DNA of 64,000 nucleotides from assembly GCA_002943765.1 (NCBI GenBank), contig PQWQ01000028.1:372001-436000 (forward strand), in the 5' to 3' direction. Of the stretch, positions 13,830 through 27,900 are shown piece by piece. Each line of letters begins with the position of its first letter. The first letter of the stretch is position 1. The DNA is from Psoroptes ovis (taxonomy: Eukaryota > Arthropoda > Arachnida > Sarcoptiformes > Psoroptidae). Under the pieces are notes generated by a model that searched no databases, was not told where the DNA came from, and saw only the letters and a list, made by a program, of their open reading frames with translations. The translations under genes were made by a program, and so were the position numbers.

Positions 13830-16800
13830 GTACAAGGAAAAAGCAAGCAAACAAGTAACGAATTCAGAGTAACGTGACCATTCGATGATTATTATGATAA
13901 ATTGGTCAATTTTGAATCATTATTATCATTGTTGGTCATTCAAATATGTGTCTATTATTGAAGTTGTAGCAATAAATTATCATCGTTAATAACGACCAAG
14001 GAATGAAGAAAAAATTTCTCACATTTATGATCGATCGATCGATCGATTTAAATTGATCTAAATCGAATGTGTGATTATCGAAATGTAAATTGTTCGCAAT
14101 GATTGAAGCAAAATGCACGCACACACAATTTGTCGCCTTCAAAAATTGTTGTTTAATGTTGAACTAATATTATTAATACACGCGCACGAATATTGAACAA
14201 ATATGATCGAAATCAAAATGGATAAACATGTTTATAAAATTACTCGGAAAAATAAATAAATAACATAATCATGGCCAATACATCGATTATTGATAATAAT
14301 AAAATGAAAAAATGGACTTTATTCAATACTATTTGAATGATAATCATCCAATTTTACATGATCTTTACACAAAATGTTCAACTACTGCTGCGGTAGCCAT
14401 TCATTTTTTATTCATGTAAATAAATTGTTCAAGTTGCTATTGACCACAAAATATAAACTATTGCTCGATGATTAACACAACCAATCATCATCACCAACAG
14501 CCGCCACGCAATAAAGTGATAAATATTTTGTCAATTTTGCATCAAATAATGCAGACTATTATGGACATTCTAAGCCTCAAATTTGATTCATTCATTCAAA
14601 TCATGAAGCATTACAATTTTTTCGCATTTTTTATTGTAAATCATGAAGAAATATAAATTATTTACTCAAGACAAAGCGAATAATTAAAATTTTCTTCAAA
14701 CACTTCTTAAAAATGTATTGTTTTTTTTTACCAAATGAAGAATAACCTCAGACAATGGACAAATAAATCTTCATTTATGATGACTTTTATTACGCCAGGA
14801 AAAAAAACAAAATGTAGTAATTAGAACAAAATTTTATGATTATTATTATGAATAATAATAGAATTTACCTTTGACCTACCGCATTGTTTTATTGGTAAAA
14901 ATCATTTATTGTTTATTATTTGCCATTTAGGTGCTAACCTAACCATAATTTAGTATTAAATTGTTATTATTATTATCAAAATTATCAATTGTTTTTACCA
15001 AGAACGGCCACCAAAATTATTGTAAATGGGATTTCTCAAAAGCAAAAATCAATCACAAGTCATAAAAAAATGGAGAAGAAAAAATTACAAGTAACAAGTT
15101 GAGACTAGTCAAAGATTCATTTAAAAAAAAAAATTTCACACCTGAGAAAATTTTAAATTTCTTTAAATTTTTCCAAAGCATCCATTCGGCGAAGAAATTT
15201 ACTTCGGTTGAACTCACAAATTTTATTGGCTTTTTTCCATGTCTAAAAATTGTTTCAATTGTTTTCAAGCGTTGTTCGTGTGCAAAACGTGCGCTATGGG
15301 CGCTAAAGGCCCTAAAAATTCAAAATTATTTGATAATATTTCTCCTTAACCTAACTTTTTCCCTACTTAACTCAATTTGATTCAATCTTACTCCAAAGTA
15401 TTCAAATGGATCATCGTTTATTCATTTATTTATTTAAATATTTTGACATTTTCAAAATACTTGATTAAAAATTTGTGTATTCAAGTATTGATGAACACAC
15501 GTGCAATGAATTGATTTTATCGATAAGAGTGAATCAATTTTTTTTTTAGTGGAAAAATGGATTGAAATTCAAACAATTTGTGCATAGATTGACTTGAATA
15601 TTTTTCAAAAAAAAAATATTTTCAAAAATGATCAATTTAGGATCATTGAAATACGATGATGATAAAGAGTTAAAACACTATTGTTATTATTATTGTTGAA
15701 ACACTTGAAATTTTGATGTGGAGATATATACGGTGTTCAATTTGCTCACAATATATCCATTAAAATGCCTTAGATTTCATATCTTGAAAGTTATATTGAA
15801 TTTGTCTTTTTATTTGAATTCATTTCATATTCATTTTCGTATGTGTTTCAATTGTCAAAATTCATTTTGTCAAATGACTAGTCAAATTTTTATTTATTTA
15901 TTTGTGTATTATTGATAATTCACTCTAAATATATTTTGGATGAATCGATTTAAATAAAATTTCATTGTAATAAGTGTGTACAAGTGGATTTTTTATTTTT
16001 TCTGGCTTTCTTTCAATTGTGTTAATGAGTCAATGAGAATTCTTTAAATTTTTTTTTTTTTATTTTCAAAACAACAAATGATAAAATCGTTGAAAGAAAA
16101 AAGTATATCACCACAGGTATTCACTATTCAATGTTTAGTTCAATGTATTTGTATATTTGAACATTTGTTCAATTGGAAAATTATTATTATTATCGATAAT
16201 TGTCGTCATCATAAACATACATATAATAACTTCATAGAGATTATTATTCAAATATTAAAAGGTCCAATATTTTGTTTGAAAAATTGTTGTTGAAAATCAA
16301 ATAATATGTATTTTTCGATACATTATTCGACATAGAAGATAACAAAGATTCCATTTTTTTTCTCGAAAAATTCATTCCAATGTAACAATCAAATAATGAT
16401 AATAATAACGATCATTATTATTATTTGTATTATTATTGACAAATTCATAATTGTTCATATGAATTTCTTCAACGTAAAATTGCTCTGAATAATAATAAAT
16501 GAATGGTATTCAATGTTTGTACATATCTCAAAGTAAAATCGAAGTAATTCAAATGGGATCAAACCGTTTTGACGTTTTGCATTGGTTTTGTGTTGTTGTT
16601 GTTGTTGACTATCCATCTATCTATATCTATCCATATCTATCTATATTTATCACTCTCATCTCACGATTATCAATGTATTTTCATTCTCATTTGTTGTTGC
16701 CCAAATGAAAAGTCCATTAGTCCCAATCGCACAAACAAGTATACAAAAATAGATATGAATTTATTTTTTCATATATATTTTCTGGTTTTTTTGATTATTT

Positions 16801-17060
16801 ATTAATATTAATAATATTCGTGATAAATATGTGTTCTGTTTGTTTAAGTGTATGCGTATGTGTATTTGTATGAATGTGTACATGAATAAATGTATTTTTG
16901 TTGGTTGTTTTGTTATAATTGATGGCTAAATGGCCAACCGTGAATGTTTTTTGGTTGTTGTTGTTGTTGCAAATTATGATTCTTTAATGATTATTTAATG
17001 GACCACTTGAACGAATTGGTGGAAAAAAATTTTCATGTATGAAGTAAAATTTTATACAAA
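13830..17060. other. gene-free spacer with a GATC run
   Basis: AT-rich, with a self-complementary (GATC)n run at 14029-14047. A short block near 15270-15320 (cgtgcgctatgggcgctaaaggccc) is GC-richer but has no coding or RNA reading that can be supported. Confidence 0.5.
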
Positions 17061-17067
17061 TGATCTA

Positions 17068-17147
17068 TTAAGTTGTCCGAAAACTTCTTGCCGATTTTCA
17101 TTAGCAACTCTATCGATTAAGCGGCAAGAACTTTTCGGACAACCTAC
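17068..17147. mobile_element. 80-bp mariner-like miniature inverted-repeat element
   Basis: The left arm 17072-17093 (GTTGTCCGAAAAC...TTGCCG) and the right arm 17122-17143 are inverted copies matching at 21 of 22 positions, separated by 28 nt. The outer ends read TTAAGTTGTCC and, on the other strand, GTAGGTTGTCC. The dinucleotide TA lies directly outside both ends (17066-17067 and 17148-17149), as expected from Tc1/mariner insertion. AGGTTGTCC-type ends are known among mariner elements; the assignment rests on that and on the TA. No transposase is encoded, so it is a non-autonomous remnant that would need an enzyme from elsewhere. Confidence 0.72.
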
Positions 17148-17149
17148 TA

Positions 17150-20100
17150 TTTATCTACAAATATGGCTGCTAAAATACACAATAACTCTATCATTCATTC
17201 AAAATTATATTCATTTTTATTTATTTGATTCAATTTTCATATATTTGAACAGCTTTGATTTTGAAAATGAATAAATGTAAAAAAATTCAAATCATTTTAT
17301 CTATTTGTTTGGTTGTCCTTTAAATCAAATATCTTGAAATTACTATTTCAAAATCTAAGTAAATGAAACATTTTATTTTCGCTTTGATCAAATTCAAAAT
17401 TTCTCAGTTCTCAATTTTTGAATTCATTACATTTTTTCTAAAATATTGAATGTATTATATGTGATATATGTGTGAAACATTGCAGATGCTTAATGATGAT
17501 GATGATTACAGATTGTTGATGGTTGGTTGTAGGTTATTGGTTGTTGTCTAGTATCTAGTCATCATCATCATCATCATCCATAATCATATATCATCATTCA
17601 AAAAATCACCAATTCCATTGGTAATGGCAAAACACATATACGAGATGTTTACTTTTGCATTGATTTCTATGATTGAAAATTCAAAATTGATCATGATGAT
17701 GATGATTATTTTACAGCTGAATGCTTGACCATCATTATTATAATTCATAACTCCATCGATATTTCTCCGATAATTTCAAAGCAATCCACTTATTTCAATT
17801 TTTGTTTGATGAGAATTATTCAATATGTTCAAATGAAATTGGTTGCTGGTCGTTGTTGTTGTTGTTGCTATAATTCCCATCATACAGACAACAACCGAAA
17901 AACAAATGATATTCTATGGTCATTGATATATCAAATATCAATCAATCAATCATTCTTTGTGTATTGCACAGATTACACTGATTATATTTTGTTTTCTTTT
18001 GGTCATTGATTGTTGTTGTTTTTGGTGGTGGTGTATTGTTTTTTTTGGTCGAAAAAAATACAGCGCCCATCATTCGACTTATTTTTGGTTTTCAATCCAT
18101 ATGTATGATTACATTTGTTTCGCAAATATGTTTTAAGAAATTGATTTCATCTTGAACACAATCGATTATGGCTGAAATTATTATTCCAGGTATTATATTA
18201 TGTGTGTATTGCAATATGTTGCCTTTAGCAATGATTATTATGAATGATTAGTCCAAGGTATTAGTCTGAAATGTTGTTGTTGTTGCTGTTGTCTAATATT
18301 TTCATATTCGATATCGATATATTGATATACATTTACAAGACATAAGGTAAAAGCTAAAATCTTTGAATATTTCTCAAAAAAAAAGCAAAACCGCTCATAT
18401 ATATTTCAATGATGAATTATTATTGTAATTCATTATTCAATGATGATGATAAGACGCGCTTGAAAGACATATAACGCGCTTGAATAATCAAAGCTTTTAA
18501 GTAATTTTCATGTTTTTTTGTTAATATGTGTGTTCATATATGTGTTTCAATGCATTTTCTGTTGTTTTTTGTCGATAAAAATTCAAAACAAAGCAAAAAA
18601 GCCGAAACAAAAGCCAAAAATATACCCGTTAATGGATCAATTTTATTTTTGAAAAAATAAAGGTTTCCATTTCGATTTGTATTTCATTTTGAACTGATAT
18701 CGTCGTATCGTTGTCCAAATGAATTTTATTGTCGTCTACATAAATGTTATTATTGTTATTATTATGATTGACCTTTGTCGCCATTAATAATGATTTTCTT
18801 TTATTTTGAATTTTTTATCGATTTTAAAAAAACCACAATAACGATAACAATAACAACAGAAAGCCATTAACGAGCCAATATTCATTTACATTCATTTCGG
18901 TTGTATATTATAAATTAATGGATTATAATGATATTCATTGAATGAATGAAATGGACTTGTTGGATCGAGATATATATTGAAATTATTATTGTTGTTATTG
19001 GTCATCGTGTATATTAATTTTACATCGTATTATTATTATTATTATTATTATATTTCACACATTTAATGAATGAGAATTGTATTTCTATCGATGAATAATA
19101 ATAATACCGATTATTTAAATTGAATAGAAATAGAGAATGGTAATGGATCGTGATATTGATGCTTCATTGATCAATGATCAATTCTACACATTTGAGCACG
19201 TACACACACACATTTACACGTATCAAATATGTGTGTGTGTTTACAATATTTTTATATTTCTTATTTCACACAATTTTCCAGTTTCAAAGTTAAATGGAAT
19301 GGAAAATTAATATTGGTGAATGTGTTTTCAGGATGTTGTTGATGGTGTTTGATTCAGGATGAAAATTGAATTTTTTATCTTTTTTTTCCATTTCTTCATT
19401 GTTATTTGAGGTGTGAAAAACCATATGTTTATCATGTTATTCGATGTCGTTGTTTGATCTTGTTGCTGCTGTTGCTGTCGTTGAATTCAAGTTTATTTCA
19501 ATGATTTTTCCTGATTTCAATGATCGAGTTCCATTTTACATTATCAGATTCAATTTCTATGATTTCAAATTAAAATTCTGCATATTTTACAATTTGAAAA
19601 TTCAATTTCATTAGATTCCTTGTTGTTGAATAAATGTTTTGAAAAATTTTCATATGATCATAATGATGATGATGAACCAATGTTATATTTAAATATTCAA
19701 ATACTCCATGATCAACTCCAACTCGATAAAAAAAAATACCTTAAGGGTATTTCGATTCATTTCAATTCAATTCATTTTCAATTGTCTGTTGATAATTGCT
19801 GCTGTTTTCGTTGTTACTGTGTTGTTCAAAACTGTTAATATGGAACTAACTTTGTCACTTTTTGCTCCAATGATCTAAATATTTTGTTCGTCATATTTTG
19901 TTCATTCGTTATGAGAAGTACATGCATTTATTTTCTTTGCTTTATAAACTATTGATTGTCTATTTGCTGTTGTTGTTGTTGTGTGAATCTAAATATCTTT
20001 TTGAAACATATTTTCCAAAGTAAAATTTCCATTTAATTTCATTGAATTCATTCAATGATCACAAATATCAATTTGATTTTTAAAAGGTTTGGTTGAAGAA

Positions 20101-21150
20101 AAATTGAAGAAATTCCCACATCTGACCACTGATCGATTTGACCACCAGCCACCGGGCCCAAATTTTTATTTTTATTTTTTCAATTGGTTATCTTGTCATT
20201 TCATTACTTTGGCTCGGGTCTTAGCCATTCATTTAGAAATTTATTTGTACAAAACAAGATCAAAATATGATAATTTTTTCCCATTATTATCATTTATATA
20301 ATTGTTTTCATTATCTTTGGGAAAAATGAAAAATTTTCAAATTTTTCCAAAGAAAAAAAAATGAAATTGAATTGAATAACAATGAAAACAATGATAATTG
20401 TCCATACTTTTACTTCTGTCTGCTCCAATTTGATTCATTAAAAATTTTGTCATAATTTTTTGATTTACTTAGATTTTCAATTAGATTTGATTGTATGTCT
20501 ATACGGGTGTTGTAGGTACATGTGTTCGCCAATGTTTACATTATTCATAAACATGAATAATTGTAACTTTAGCATTTAAACTCGGTGCAGCTCTCGAAGC
20601 ATCGCAGCTCAAATTTGAGTGTGCTTGATTTGTGAAAATTAAGCAAAATATTCAGACTCATGGAAAATTCATTCAAAAAATTTTTATTTTTCAATTTTTA
20701 TTTTGATTTTTTTTTTTTACAAACAAACATTGATTGTATTAGCAATAATGATAATAATTGAAATAATGATCGTAATAATAATTCAAACAAAATGATTCAA
20801 AGGTGATAATTTTGAAAATTGATTGTGTAAACGCTGTTGTTGTTGAATTGTATGTCTAATTGTATGTTTGTGTGAGTGTATTAATATTGAAAATGAATGT
20901 AATTTGAAAATTTCATATTTAAATATATTGAATTGAATGATTGTTCATATATAAATGAATGCAATGGAATATGAGTGGCCATGTATTTATATTGATGATG
21001 ATGATGATGATGATTTTGAATGTATATGTGAGATTTGAAAAGATATTTTATTTTTATATAAATGGAAAAATGAAACAAATGAATTTGTGAAATTTTCAAA
21101 TGAATCTCAATCGGGTTTTGATCTCGTTGTCACTGTTTAATCATTTATTT
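17150..21150. other. spacer downstream of Optix
   Basis: No gene seen. It holds GAT/TTG/ATT microsatellites, a 20-bp-spaced direct repeat of acgcgcttgaa at 18454-18464 and 18474-18484, and a GC-richer block at 20580-20630 containing the perfect palindrome CTCAAATTTGAG. Confidence 0.55.
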
Positions 21151-21180
21151 ATTTGTTTTTACCACAAATTTTCGAATCTT

Positions 21181-21186
21181 TTTATT
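21181..21186 (-). terminator. candidate poly(A) signal of Optix
   Basis: AATAAA on the minus strand, 67 nt past the stop codon of exon 3; a second copy is at 21144-21149. Confidence 0.45.
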
Positions 21187-21253
21187 CAAAAAATAATAAT
21201 TCAATTCAAATAATAAATTATAATTGAAATAATGATGATAATTGAACAGAATT

Positions 21254-21992
21254 TCATCGTTTCCGTCGTTTATTTAATGATAAATTCAATGATTTTGTTG
21301 TCGGTAATAGCGTTGATAAATCATTATTATTATTATTGTTGTTATTGGTTGTTCGATTCGCACTTGATTCAGATGTTGTCGATACAGCCGTTGGACTGAT
21401 TGGTCCAACATCAATTTCTTCATCTTCATCAATATCATTATTATTGTTGTTGTTATTATTTGTATGGATATTGTTCAAACGATGATGACGAGAACGATGA
21501 TGATTATTGATATTATTTACAGCATTATTATCATCAATATCATCATCATCATTATCTTCGTCTTCATCATCATCGATTGGTCCACAATCTTCATCCCAAC
21601 TAGCAATACTCATACCATCATCTTCATCATCATCTGATGTTACATTCAATGGAATATCATCATCATCATCATCTACATCATCATCAATATCATCATCTTT
21701 TGAACTTGTTGTATCACTTAGATGATGATTTAATGAATCAATATTACCGGCTAATGCATCAACACTAAAACGATGTAATGAATTTTTATTATGGCTATTT
21801 GATGATGATGATGACGATGACAGTAATGCTGCATTGAAATTTGAATTACGATGGCTACCGAATGTTGAATTATGATGATGATTACTGTTATGCAGGCCAT
21901 GATGATGATGATGATGATGATGTATACCAGATATATTTCGATTACTTAAATGTTGTATATGCATTTTTTGATGCATATGTTGTGCCATTTGT
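21254..21992 (-). CDS. optix: Optix coding exon 3: low-complexity acidic and histidine-rich tail
   Basis: The acceptor is AACAATAG|ACAAATGG, with a T/C-rich tract 20-45 nt upstream; A completes the Arg codon CG|A in frame. It encodes 245 residues: QMAQHMHQKM, an 8-His tract, Ser7, a long Asp/Glu-rich middle with NVTSDDDEDDGMS (compare the VTSSDSE tail of vertebrate SIX3), Asn8 tracts, and a basic end LNKRRKR. The tail has no fold. The link to exon 2 is supported by phase, strand and distance, but another exon inside the 5.4-kb intron is not excluded. Confidence 0.78.
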
Positions 21993-24900
21993 CTATTGTT
22001 TTTCAATCGTCGATAGTAGAGAAAATAGAAATTGAAACAAAACGAAAAAAAAATCAAATTAGTTTCATTAATTTCTCAAAAATCAGAAAAAATTCAGCTG
22101 TTTCATGTTCACAGACACATCGACAGGAAGTCAATGTGAATGAATAAAACAATAAGTATTTGAATGATAATATGTGAATGTGTGGATCAGCAAATATCAA
22201 GCAGCAAGCGCAACCAGCATGTTGAGTTGAAGCAGTAACAACCAACAAAAAATCAAATTAATATTTTTTACTCGGTTTAATTAAGGATCAATGAATAAAT
22301 AATACATGATAATAGCAAAGGTAGAATGAATTGTGAATGAGAGAAAAAACATTGGTTGAAAAATGAAGAAAAAAAACAGCTGTCATCATCATCTAATCAT
22401 TAACTAATTATTATTATTATTATTACAATTATGAATCTCAATGAATTTTTTTTTTACTTTGAATCTGAAATTTAATTACAGTTTGGTTGTAATGAATTGA
22501 AAATTGAGAAAAATGGATAGAAATTGGAAGCAATTTGATATCATTAATGAATAATAATTATTTCAATCAGAACAATGTCCTCTACAATTGTTGTTGTATT
22601 CGTTGTTGTTGTTGAAATATTGTAACAACAACAATTTTTCATTATTACAAATAATCATTTGTCAAATTATCGAAAAAACATATTCATAAATGTATTGATT
22701 CTGTTTTCCTACCAGAAGCTCGAATATATTAATGATAATAACTGAACAAATGAAACGATTGGTGGTCGTGTGCCACCATATTTTTTTTCTCGGTAATTTC
22801 GAGCAATTTATTCATAAGAAATGTAATAACAGCAATGATTCAAATGAATTTATGATGAATTATCAAATAATCAATGTTTTTCTTTTCATTCCATTCAATG
22901 ATTGTTACAATTGTCACACAAATAAATGTCCGTTGAAATGAACAACAAACAAACAAACAAATCGAAATTGAAATTGAAATTGTATGTGCCTTGAAGGTAT
23001 TGACAAAATGACAAAAAATGGTGTTTTTTGGTAGAGTAATATTGGTAATAATTGAAAATGTTTCGCTTCATGACTTAACATAAGGCAATTTCTATTTTTG
23101 GTTTTTGATTAAATTTTTCAAGTCATAATTTTTTCAAATGAAATGAAAATCGAGTGAATATCCGTTCCTGGATAATAAATCTTGAATTTTATTTTTAAAA
23201 CTTTAATCAACCATATGATTGGTTGATTGTTCATTTATTTTGTATTTTTTGTTTCAATGTTTTGCACTTGAATCGAAAGATTCTGAACTCAGAAGTATAT
23301 TGAATGCCTTGAGGACATTTTTAGAATAATAATAATAATAATTGACATTATCAATGTTTTATCATGTTTAAATACCAGCTAAAGCTAATGCTAAACGTCT
23401 GATTAGTTGTATTCATTTATTTTCTGTCTCGAAAATAATGAAAATGTGTCCTAATTCTTTGAATATATTTACTAATCACTATGAATTTGAATTTTGAATA
23501 ATGATAATTCAATGATTTTTAAAAATTGAATGAAATAATTCCATGTGAACAAAATTTTCAAATGAAAATAATCATTATCAACAACATTTGTATTTATTAT
23601 TTGTGAACTTGTCATCATAATTTCTGTCGTTGTTGTTGTTCCCTAAGCTAATACGACCATTTTTTTTAAATACTTGATTACTTATAACTTTACCAATATG
23701 ACCTTTGACTTTGACTTGAGAAATGATATCATCAATGATCATCATTGATTTAGCAAATGAGATATTTAGTAAAAGAAAATAAAAACAAGACAAGTGGATC
23801 ATTTTCTTCCTTTTAACGAGAGAGAACAAACGATGATGGTCAATGATTATGAACCATCAATTATTCGAATTTCGAAATGATCTTAAAATTTAAAATTTTT
23901 GAGTTTTTGTCTTGAAAATAATATTTTTCAATTTCAATTATAAAATTGTACAAATTGTTTGTACAATTGATCAAATGATCATTGATGATCAGTAATGATT
24001 AAAAACAATATTCAATCAATGAAAATCAATTTTTTATGAAAGAAAATTCATTTTTTTCTTCGTTGTTTTGTTAAGATAAGACTCAAAAAAGTTTCAAATT
24101 TCTTAAATAAACAAACAGATTGAAATGAATGAAATTTTTTTTGAAATGAAAATTTCATTCTCATCTCATCATTTGGAGATGAATACTTCATCGAAAAAAA
24201 TGTTGTTATTTGTTTGCAATTCGATCCAAATCGATGATATATATTGATCATCATCATCATCATCATGTGTCAATGATCTGATTTTCAAAAATGTTCAAAA
24301 ATTTTCATTTGTATTATTATTATTATCTTCAATGATTAATGCCAATCATTTTTTACTAATAATGATGATGATGATGGCACTTTTGATGTGTCAGTTTTGA
24401 TTTTGAAATATAAGTATAAAGTATAATGATGAGAATAAATCTTTGAATTATTGAACATATATTCATTCATTGATGTATGATCTGTTATTACTCTCATTAG
24501 TATTATTGCTTATTGGTGTTTCGCTTATTTTGCACCTTTTATCATTTCAAATAATTTTTTTTTGTTTTGTTTTTACCACGCACCATTAAGTTTCAAAGAT
24601 TTATTTTTTGATTCGTTCCTTGATATTTTCAATAATAATTTTAAGAAGATTATACATCTATTGGTCAATTGAATTGAATTGATTCAGAGACATATTCAAT
24701 TCAATTCAAATTTTCGATTTTTATTCAAATAAATTTGAATGTTTTCAGTGAACAAAGCGAATCAAAGAATGAAATCTCATCAATGTTTATACATTGATGA
24801 GTAGAGTGATTGTTCATCGATCCATCTCGAACATCTTCATTCAAATACAATTGTTTAAACATTCAAATCTAATATTTTGTCTATTTTGTTCTTATTTATA

Positions 24901-27900
24901 TATTTCAAATAATGATAAATTGATCATTGAAAATTATTATTTTCATCATCATCATCAATGATGATGAACAATTTTCGTGTTGACAAATAATTAGATGTTG
25001 TACTTTTGTTCGATGTTCTTAATGTTGTTGTTGTTGTCATCGACAACAACCATCGACAACAAAAACTAGATTAATGATGTGTAAATAATAAAATAATTGA
25101 ACATTTAGTTGTATTTCATTCATTTATTCATTTGTTTCTCTGTGTTCTCTTCTTTTGCTTTTACTCATGTTTCAATGTTTACCATTTATTATTATTCTTA
25201 TTGAACTAAACTACTGCTGAAATAGTAAACAAATATTGACCAACTATTGAAAAGAAGCTACTTGTAAAATGTAATGATCATTATTTCTTTTACATTAATA
25301 ATAATAATAATGATAAATGTAAAAATAATACTAATACTAAGCCTTTGCTTACATACTCAGTTGGTATGCTTTTTAGTAGTAGACACTGTGCTGTAGTTTG
25401 TTTTACACAGTTGATAATGATAATAATGATGATGATCATGATTGTGGAAACTAATGATGAAAATCAATATCACATGTGTTCTTTTGCAAATACACAAGCA
25501 CACACACACAGATATAATTTTTCAACTGAACAAAATGATATGAATGAATGTATTATGAATATAATAATAATTATATTTCATATTTCGAATATTATTTCCA
25601 AAAAAAAATGATGAATGAAGTACGAGAATTTGAAGATAATAATAATAATGATTATCATCATCATTATTATTATTATGATTGATTAATTGAGACATTCGTT
25701 GAAGATTCATTTTCTTAATGTAAGAAAATAGAAACTTACACGCCCACATAATCATTGATGGTCATCATCAATGATCATCATCATTGTTGATAATGATAAT
25801 GATGATGATAATGGGGTCCATTCATTAGAAAACAATTAGTGTATCATCAAAATAAAATGTATTATTATTATCATTAAATCAAGACTACCGAAATACTAAA
25901 CAAAATTATTGTTTGAATTTCTGTTATGAATAATTGAATCGATTCAATGAATTTCAAAATTGGTAGAAAACACAATTTGACGATCAGATTGCATGTTCGA
26001 GGACATTCGAGCAGTTTTGATTCATAGAAATTCGGGTTATTCATTCATTGTTCATTGATCAATGATTCAATTATTTGAATCATTCATTGTTATATCGTGT
26101 GTGTGTTGTATCTTCTTCTTTTTATTGTTCACATGATTATCGCTTCAAAACAAAGCCAAAAACAAACAAACAAATATGAAATTGTAAATTGAAAAATTTA
26201 CGAAAAAAAAACATCTGCAATGGAACAACAAAGCTTGTTTAAACATTTTTTCAATTATCAATGAATTAATGATTATCATTCATTGTAAATTTGAAACCAA
26301 AGAATGCAGAAATAATCATCATCATTTGAGCATCAAAGCAATGAACTCACTGACTTGATTGAATGATTATGTTGATGATGTTCCTCACAAATACGATTCT
26401 TGTTGTATTCTCTTGAATTCGGTAGACTCTAAATCATCATTGAATGCATCAGAAAAAAAAGTAAATAAATCTGATCATTGAAATTTGAATTTGAAAAAAA
26501 ATGTAGAATCGAATAGAATAGAATCTAATTGAAAATAGAACAAAGCTCAATTCCATTATTCTATTTACCATTTTTGCCATTTTCATTTTTGCAATTTTTC
26601 AAATTGAAAGATTATTATTATCATTATTTTATTTCATTTCATTCATTCATTTTTCTCTCAATTCTCTCTGAAAATATTATCATATTTCATAGACAAAAAA
26701 AGAATATTTCATTTCGTTGCCATAAGACTTTATATTATCATAACATTTTTTCACATACTCATAATGTTGTTGATTCAATTAACGAATCAACTTTTTTTTG
26801 TTGTTGTTTTTACTTTGGATTGAAAGTTATTATTATTACTATCATGCTCACTATTCATTTATTCTGAGTATGATGTATGATGATTGCAAATGATAATGCA
26901 ATGATAATATTTGCTCGTGAATACCAATTTGTATTCAAAATTCATAAATTCATTTCATACGTATGAATAAATGGTAAATGGAATTCCACACTTTTCATTG
27001 TTTTATCAAATTCTTTTGCTTTGCATTTCATTTAAAACATTTTGACAAATGGACATTTGGCATCCATACATACACACACATAGACTTACTAAAACAACTT
27101 CGAATTCTTCAAAGCAAACAATCATTATTATCATTCATATATTTATTCACTTTAGTGTGTCAAAAAACCTGTCAAATTCTAAATTGAATTTTGAATTGCT
27201 TATATATTTATGTTGCTTACTATATGTTTAAATATTTGTATGTTGAATGCATTTATTTGTTTTGATGGATGTTTCATTCCAAATGATGTACCGTATGTGT
27301 GTGTGTGTGTTTGTATATGTGATGTGTAACCGAAAAATAAAACGAAAAATTGAATTGAAATAGCACTTACCGATTTTTAGCAGCAGCCGCTCTATCACGT
27401 TGACGTCTATTCTTGAACCAATTACCGACTGTGTTTTCATTTGGTTTATTCATTTGTTTTGTTGATGCAAAGACGGCCAAAAAGAAAAGATGCCAATCAA
27501 AAAAACGAAAATATTTCAAATAAAAATAAATAAAACATTTTCATTTCATTATTCATTCATTCATTTGATTCATATTTGATAATGATTTAACAATTGAAGA
27601 AATATTTTTTAAAAAAATATTTTTTCAATTGTTTTGATTATTATGATTTGATTTGATTTGATTACCTTGTGTAGGTGTTAAACCGGTCGCTTGAGCTAAT
27701 TCACGTTTTTTCGTCGGATTCGGATATGGATCATTGATATACCATTCTCGCAACAATGTTCGTGTACGTTCTTTGAAACAATGTGTTTTTTGTTCACCAT
27801 CCCATATTGTTCGTGGTAATGGAAATTTTTTCCTTACACGATATTTATCAACTGGTCCAAGTGGACGGCCACGAAGTTTTTCTGCTTCTTGATAATGTGC

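Larger units (their letters stand above)
21993..27370 (-). other. Optix intron 2 (5.4 kb)
   Basis: Bounded by GTAAGT at 27370 and AATAG at 21993. It is AT-rich with GAT/ATT repeats. It contains a candidate secreted-peptide ORF (23578-23802), a perfect 11-bp hairpin (23944-23968) and a 14-bp inverted repeat of AATTG type (24669-24709). An intron this much longer than the 237-nt intron 1 is a natural place for regulatory elements; that is inference. Confidence 0.7.

Noticed and set aside
21507..21725. Poly-Ser frame on the plus strand
   Set aside because: Antisense shadow of the Asp-rich part of Optix exon 3.
24669..24709. 14-bp perfect inverted repeat
   Set aside because: Built of AATTG repeats that are common throughout the window, so pairing by chance is likely.
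25366..25611. 81-codon ATG frame in Optix intron 2
   Set aside because: Crosses GAT and CA repeats (IMIIMMMIMI, QAHTHR); composition explained by microsatellites.
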